Of a DNA stretch of 64,000 nucleotides, positions 60,734-64,000 are shown one piece after another. Origin of the DNA: Gemmatimonadota bacterium (GTDB taxonomy: Bacteria; Latescibacterota; UBA2968; UBA8231). The notes under the pieces were generated by a model, which was not told where the DNA came from, searched no databases, and saw only the letters and a list, made by a program, of their open reading frames with translations. The stretch lies in NCBI GenBank assembly GCA_009841115.1, contig VXML01000031.1:3010-67009 (forward strand). The letters run 5' to 3'. A program made the translations under genes and the position numbers. Each line of letters opens with the position of its first letter. Position 1 is the first letter of the stretch.

Positions 60734-62143
60734 ATGAAGATGTACATCGCCGGAGAATGGGTTGACAAAGCCGAAACCATGGACGTCGTCAACCCCTACG
60801 ATGGCTCAGTCGTCGACACTGTCCCAAGGGGCGACGCCGCAGACATCAACCGCGCCATTGACTCGGCCGAGCGCGGTGCTAAAGTCATGGCCGCCATGAG
60901 CGCCCATGAGCGCTACGAGATCATCCATCGCGCGGCCGATCTAATGCTAGAGCGGCTCGACGACTTGGGGCGCACGATTACTCTCGAAGAGGGCAAGGTC
61001 CTCGCCGAAGGCATGGGAGAGGCGTCTCGTGCCCAAGAGACCATCGTCCTGTCAGCCGAGGAAGCCAAGCGCCTGACTGGCGAAACGCTCGACCTGAGCG
61101 GAGCCTCTAACGGAGCAGGCAAATTCGGCTTTACGCTGAGGGTTCCCTGTGGCGTGGTAGCCGCGATTACGCCCTTTAACTTTCCGCTCAACCTCGTCTG
61201 CCACAAAGTCGGGCCCGCGCTGGCCGCTGGCAACGCTATCATCGTCAAACCCGCCAGCGACACCCCGCTTTCAGCCCTCAAACTGACCGAGATTTTTGTC
61301 GACGCAGGCCTGCCTGAGGAAGCCATTCAATGCGTCACCGGTTCGGGCGGCGTCATTGGCGACGCGATCAGCTCCAATCCCAAGGTCCGCAAAATCAGCT
61401 TCACGGGCAGCCGCGATGTCGGCGAACACATCTGTCAGGTCGCTGGCCTGAAGAAGGTGACCATGGAACTAGGTTCCAATTCCCCGCTGATTGTCATGCC
61501 GGACGCCGATCTCGAAAAGGTCGCCGCCGCTACCGCCAATACCGGCTTTGCCAACGCTGGCCAAGTCTGCATCTCGACTCAGCGGGTATTCGCCAGCAGC
61601 GAGGTGTACGGGGATTTTATCGATGCCCTCAAACCCGCAGTCGAGGCCCTGACGATCGGCAATCCCCTCGACGACGACGTCAAGATGGGGCCTATGATCC
61701 GCGTCCAAGACGCCGAACGCGTCGAGGCCTGGGTGCAAGAAGCCGTCGGAGCTGGGGCCAGCGTCGTCACAGGCGGCACCCGCGAGGGCACAATGCACGC
61801 CCCGACCATCTTAGCCGATGTAGCACCGGAGATGAAGGTCTCCTGCGACGAGATCTTCGGTCCAGCGCTCGGCATCAGCCGGATCGACGATATCGACCAA
61901 GCCATCGCCATGGCCAACGACACCAACTATGGTCTCAGCGCCGCAATTTTCACCGAGAACCTCAACTGGGCACTCCAGTTTGCTCAGCAGGTGGAATCGG
62001 GCAACATCCACATCAACTGGGGCACTCAGTGGCGCGCAGACCTGATGCCTTACGGAGGCCTCAAGGAAAGCGGCATGGGCAAAGAGGGGCCCAAGTACGC
62101 GGTCGAGGAAATGACCGAAACCAAGATGATCGTCATTCATTAA
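60734..62143 (+). CDS. NAD(P)-dependent aldehyde dehydrogenase
   Basis: 469 residues. Motifs of the ALDH superfamily are present: ITPFNFPLNLVCHKVGPALAAGN and IIVKPASDTP for NAD binding, FTGSRDVGEHI, MELGSNSPLIV for the catalytic Glu region and NAGQVCISTQRV for the catalytic Cys. GTQWRADLMPYGGLKESGMGKEG is typical near the C terminus. It oxidises an aldehyde to an acid; the substrate is not readable (succinate-semialdehyde, lactaldehyde or others). AAAAAGGAATC lies before the ATG. It ends at a strong bidirectional terminator. Confidence 0.94.
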   Translation: MKMYIAGEWVDKAETMDVVNPYDGSVVDTVPRGDAADINRAIDSAERGAKVMAAMSAHERYEIIHRAADLMLERLDDLGRTITLEEGKVLAEGMGEASRAQETIVLSAEEAKRLTGETLDLSGASNGAGKFGFTLRVPCGVVAAITPFNFPLNLVCHKVGPALAAGNAIIVKPASDTPLSALKLTEIFVDAGLPEEAIQCVTGSGGVIGDAISSNPKVRKISFTGSRDVGEHICQVAGLKKVTMELGSNSPLIVMPDADLEKVAAATANTGFANAGQVCISTQRVFASSEVYGDFIDALKPAVEALTIGNPLDDDVKMGPMIRVQDAERVEAWVQEAVGAGASVVTGGTREGTMHAPTILADVAPEMKVSCDEIFGPALGISRIDDIDQAIAMANDTNYGLSAAIFTENLNWALQFAQQVESGNIHINWGTQWRADLMPYGGLKESGMGKEGPKYAVEEMTETKMIVIH

Positions 62144-62162
62144 ACACCTCTGATGACAACGC

Positions 62163-62200
62163 AAAAAGGGGGACGCTCTGACTGAGCGTCCCCCTTTTTT
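62163..62200. terminator. Bidirectional rho-independent terminator
   Basis: GGGGGACGCTC (62168-62178) pairs exactly with GAGCGTCCCCC (62184-62194) around a 5-base loop TGACT, with AAAAA before and TTTTTT after. It lies between convergent genes (aldehyde dehydrogenase and aminotransferase) and can serve both. Confidence 0.92.
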
Positions 62201-62218
62201 GTATTGAATCCCTGCCCT

Positions 62219-63070
62219 TCAAGTCAAATCCAGCGTCTCCATAAACGCGGCGCGGATCTGCTGCGTTATCGGCCCCGGCGCACCATCACCGATAACGGCA
62301 TCGTCGATTTTTACCACCGGCATCGCCTCAAGCGTAGTACCGGCGATAAAAACCTCGTCGGCTTCCTTAAATCGCTCCAGCGTGCAAAACTCTTCGTCGA
62401 TAGGTATGCCGAGCTCTCGGGCTAAATCAAGAAGAATCCCTCTGGTGATACTCGGTAGGATGTGGGCCCCAATCGGTGCGGTGCACAATCTTCTTGCCTG
62501 GACGCAGAAGGCACTGGTCGAAGCCCCTTCGGTGACCTGGCCTTCCGCATCGACCAGCAGAGCCTCAAAGGCCCCCGCTTGCGTCGCCGACTGTTTGGCC
62601 AAGATATTGGGTAGTAAGGCGATGGTCTTGATATCGCAGCGCTTCCAGCGCAAATCTTCGGTGCTAATGATTTCGACGCCGCGGTCGTAGAGGTCCCGTG
62701 GCAGGCGACGCAATTCCTTAAACGTCATTACGACGGTCGGCTCGACCGGGGCAGAGGGAAACTCGTGCTGCCTAGGGGCGACCCCCCGCGTGACTTGGAT
62801 ATAGACCAAGATCTCGCCAAAACCGCTCCGTTCAATGCCCTCCATCAACTTATCCCTGAGGCCATACTCGCAGATATCCAACGGCAAGTGCAGTGCTGCT
62901 AGGTTGCCCTGGAGGCGCGCCAAATGCGGCTCTAAGGCATAAGGACACCCCCCATAGGTCCCAACGACCTCATAGACGCCATCGGCGAACTGATAGCCCC
63001 GGTCCTCGACCGACACCACAGCTTCGGCCAATGGACAGAAGCGGCCGTTGACATAGGCGATTTCAGGCAT
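62219..63070 (-). CDS. Class IV aminotransferase (D-amino-acid transaminase-like)
   Basis: 283 residues of the branched-chain/D-alanine aminotransferase fold. VEDRGYQFADGVYEVVGTYGG at the N terminus, then the PLP lysine near 146 in CDIKTIALLPNILAK, and VTEGASTSAFCV are typical of D-alanine aminotransferase (Dat). It would exchange amino groups between D-amino acids and 2-oxo acids, as in D-glutamate or D-alanine supply for the wall. L-branched-chain specificity is not excluded. It lies nine bases after the TIM-barrel isomerase gene in the same unit. Confidence 0.9.
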   Translation of the reverse strand: MPEIAYVNGRFCPLAEAVVSVEDRGYQFADGVYEVVGTYGGCPYALEPHLARLQGNLAALHLPLDICEYGLRDKLMEGIERSGFGEILVYIQVTRGVAPRQHEFPSAPVEPTVVMTFKELRRLPRDLYDRGVEIISTEDLRWKRCDIKTIALLPNILAKQSATQAGAFEALLVDAEGQVTEGASTSAFCVQARRLCTAPIGAHILPSITRGILLDLARELGIPIDEEFCTLERFKEADEVFIAGTTLEAMPVVKIDDAVIGDGAPGPITQQIRAAFMETLDLT

Positions 63071-63079
63071 CGCCCATCG

Positions 63080-63844
63080 CTAGCCTCTGGCGAGGGCCTG
63101 CCACAAGGCTCGATAATAGCGCATCAGGCGCAGGGGGTCTGGACTTTCGGGAATTTCGGCGAGGCAATAACCGGCATAGCCACTCTGCCGCAGCAGGGTA
63201 AAGAGCCGCTCCCACGGATAATCGCTCCACAACTCGGTAATGTGGACCAAGGCAATGGCCTCCTGTAACGAGGTGAAACTGTCGTCGATGGAGCCGTCGA
63301 CTAGGTCCGTCGCATTGGAATTCCAGCAGACGAAGACATTGTCGTGGTCGGCGTAATCGAGGATCTTGCGGATGTTGGCTGGACCCGAGGTCGTGCGACC
63401 GTGGACCTCCAAACGAATCTGCACCCCTAGGTCGCGGGCAAATTCACCGCACTCGCGCAAGCTGACGCCGATCTGCTCCAAGGTCTGCTCGATGGGGATC
63501 CCCTCATCTACGTGGACGTTGTTGGGGCGCACCTTGACGCCGCCGACTCCGAGATCGTGGGCCAAGCGCACGTATTCTTTGGTCCCATCGATGTGGCTTC
63601 GCAGGACCTCCGGATCAACGGCGTCGTATTCAAAGGCACTGCCTAACCCTACCAGTTCGACCGCCGAATCAGCAAAGCGCCTTTTGACCTCGGCCCGTTC
63701 AGTGGAACTGAGGCTAACTTCGACTCCGTGAGCGTGCGTAGTCCGCAACTCAACTCCGGCAAAACCAGTCTCTTCGCAATGGGCAATTAGCGTTTCTAAA
63801 TCCCAATCGCGGCCCAAATTATAGGTAACCATACCGAGCTTCAC
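63080..63844 (-). CDS. Sugar phosphate isomerase/epimerase, second member
   Basis: 254 residues from a GTG that overlaps the preceding stop (GTGA). It belongs to the xylose isomerase-like TIM-barrel family, with LRTTHAHGVEVSL (substrate side), RLEVHGRTTSGP, VFVCWNSNATDL and LVHITELWSDYPWERLF at the metal-site strands, and ends CLAEIPES. The sequence differs clearly from the 3503-4267 protein. The expected fourth ligand segment is less conserved, so activity is not certain. The context (aminotransferase, unknown upstream gene) does not name the substrate. Confidence 0.88.
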   Translation of the reverse strand: MKLGMVTYNLGRDWDLETLIAHCEETGFAGVELRTTHAHGVEVSLSSTERAEVKRRFADSAVELVGLGSAFEYDAVDPEVLRSHIDGTKEYVRLAHDLGVGGVKVRPNNVHVDEGIPIEQTLEQIGVSLRECGEFARDLGVQIRLEVHGRTTSGPANIRKILDYADHDNVFVCWNSNATDLVDGSIDDSFTSLQEAIALVHITELWSDYPWERLFTLLRQSGYAGYCLAEIPESPDPLRLMRYYRALWQALARG

Positions 63845-64000
63845 GTTGTATTCTCCCTTGTTTGATCGCCGACAAAGAGCTCCCGGTGAAAGAGTTCCTT
63901 TTGCTGTTGGAGATATTCGCCCTTGCTCATGTTGGGCGCGTGATTTTGCAGAATGTCCCGGGCTGTGGACGCATCGCTGTATAGCAGGTCGATAGCCATC
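63841..64000 (-). CDS. Unidentified gene, C-terminal end only
   Basis: The last 52 residues or so of a gene that runs off the right edge (MAIDLLYSDASTARDILQNHAPNMSKGEY... in part, then FHRELFVGDQTRENTT). The Met at the edge may be internal or the true start. No family is recognised. It is charged and helical-looking. Its stop overlaps the GTG of the isomerase gene, so the two are translationally coupled. Confidence 0.55.
   Translation of the reverse strand, partial: MAIDLLYSDASTARDILQNHAPNMSKGEYLQQQKELFHRELFVGDQTRENTT

Noticed and set aside
61330..62181. 283-residue plus-strand frame within the aldehyde dehydrogenase gene
   Set aside because: It is an offset frame of a clear ALDH gene and extremely Arg/Gln-rich.

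Overview
The window is about 64 kb of GC-rich chromosomal DNA, densely coding and with no sign of phage, insertion sequences, integrases or CRISPR. No stretch above about 300 bases lacks a gene. The gene set suggests a free-living or host-associated, saccharide- and sulfate-ester-degrading bacterium of the Fibrobacteres-Chlorobi-Bacteroidetes (FCB)/Latescibacterota type. The clues are a secreted protein with an FlgD-like 'NYPNPFNPST' domain, dockerin repeats and TolB propeller repeats; a LarA-like racemase beside sugar isomerases; a sulfatase; a short primary-type sigma factor; RNase Y; and the MEP isoprenoid pathway. This placement is inference, not a phylogenetic result.

Layout from the left. 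(1) 1-4267, minus strand: a secreted propeller protein (cut by the edge) downstream of an SDR dehydrogenase, a LarA-like racemase and a TIM-barrel isomerase, probably a sugar-acid catabolic unit. (2) 4452-15233: two MFS transporters, a glutamate dehydrogenase coupled to a GRDP-like protein and a Cys-rich protein, RidA, FtsH, an E2 acyltransferase, a NUDIX hydrolase and an HDAC-like deacetylase. (3) 15206-19903, minus: methyltransferase, nitrilase-family amidase, XdhC, MocA-like nucleotidyltransferase and a BaiN-like flavoprotein. (4) 20062-23678, plus: a glycosidase-like protein, HemE and a small protein. (5) 23691-28182, minus: a 2-oxoacid:ferredoxin oxidoreductase (KorAB) bracketed by two CBS-domain proteins. 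(6) 28313-35825, minus: sulfatase, two GT-C membrane glycosyltransferases and a degenerate UvrA-like ATPase, joined end to end. (7) 35962-42214: DUF547, an HTH-MBL fusion, a lipoprotein, an Omp85-like barrel, MsrAB, tRNA-Asn(GTT) and a sigma-70 factor. (8) 42443-53682, minus: HpaB/AbfD-like protein, fused beta-oxidation enzyme, HTH protein, QueD-like, DXR, RNase Y, a lysine-aminomutase-like radical SAM enzyme, FolE, peroxiredoxin, SOD and an IscU-like scaffold. (9) 54219-58987, minus: a phage-shock-like operon. (10) 59212-64000: sodium-solute symporter, aldehyde dehydrogenase, class IV aminotransferase, a second TIM-barrel isomerase and the end of an unidentified gene.

The most unusual unit is 54219-59053. 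A near-consensus sigma-54 promoter precedes pspA. After it come a two-TM protein with a winged-helix tail, two related PspB-like coiled-coil membrane proteins, a soluble TPR histidine kinase and an NtrC-type sigma-54 activator. The layout looks like a self-contained, two-component-controlled envelope-stress system in which the kinase/activator pair stands where PspF would in Escherichia coli. Other points worth a second look are a UvrA relative that has lost key residues of both ATPase sites yet is coupled to glycosyltransferases, an IscU-like protein without the third cluster cysteine, an HpaB/AbfD-family protein that appears to lack the Fe-S ligands, and a secreted protein whose sorting-like domain sits at the N terminus.

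All identifications rest on motif and length recognition by eye. No database search was run. Residue positions are approximate unless a motif is quoted.
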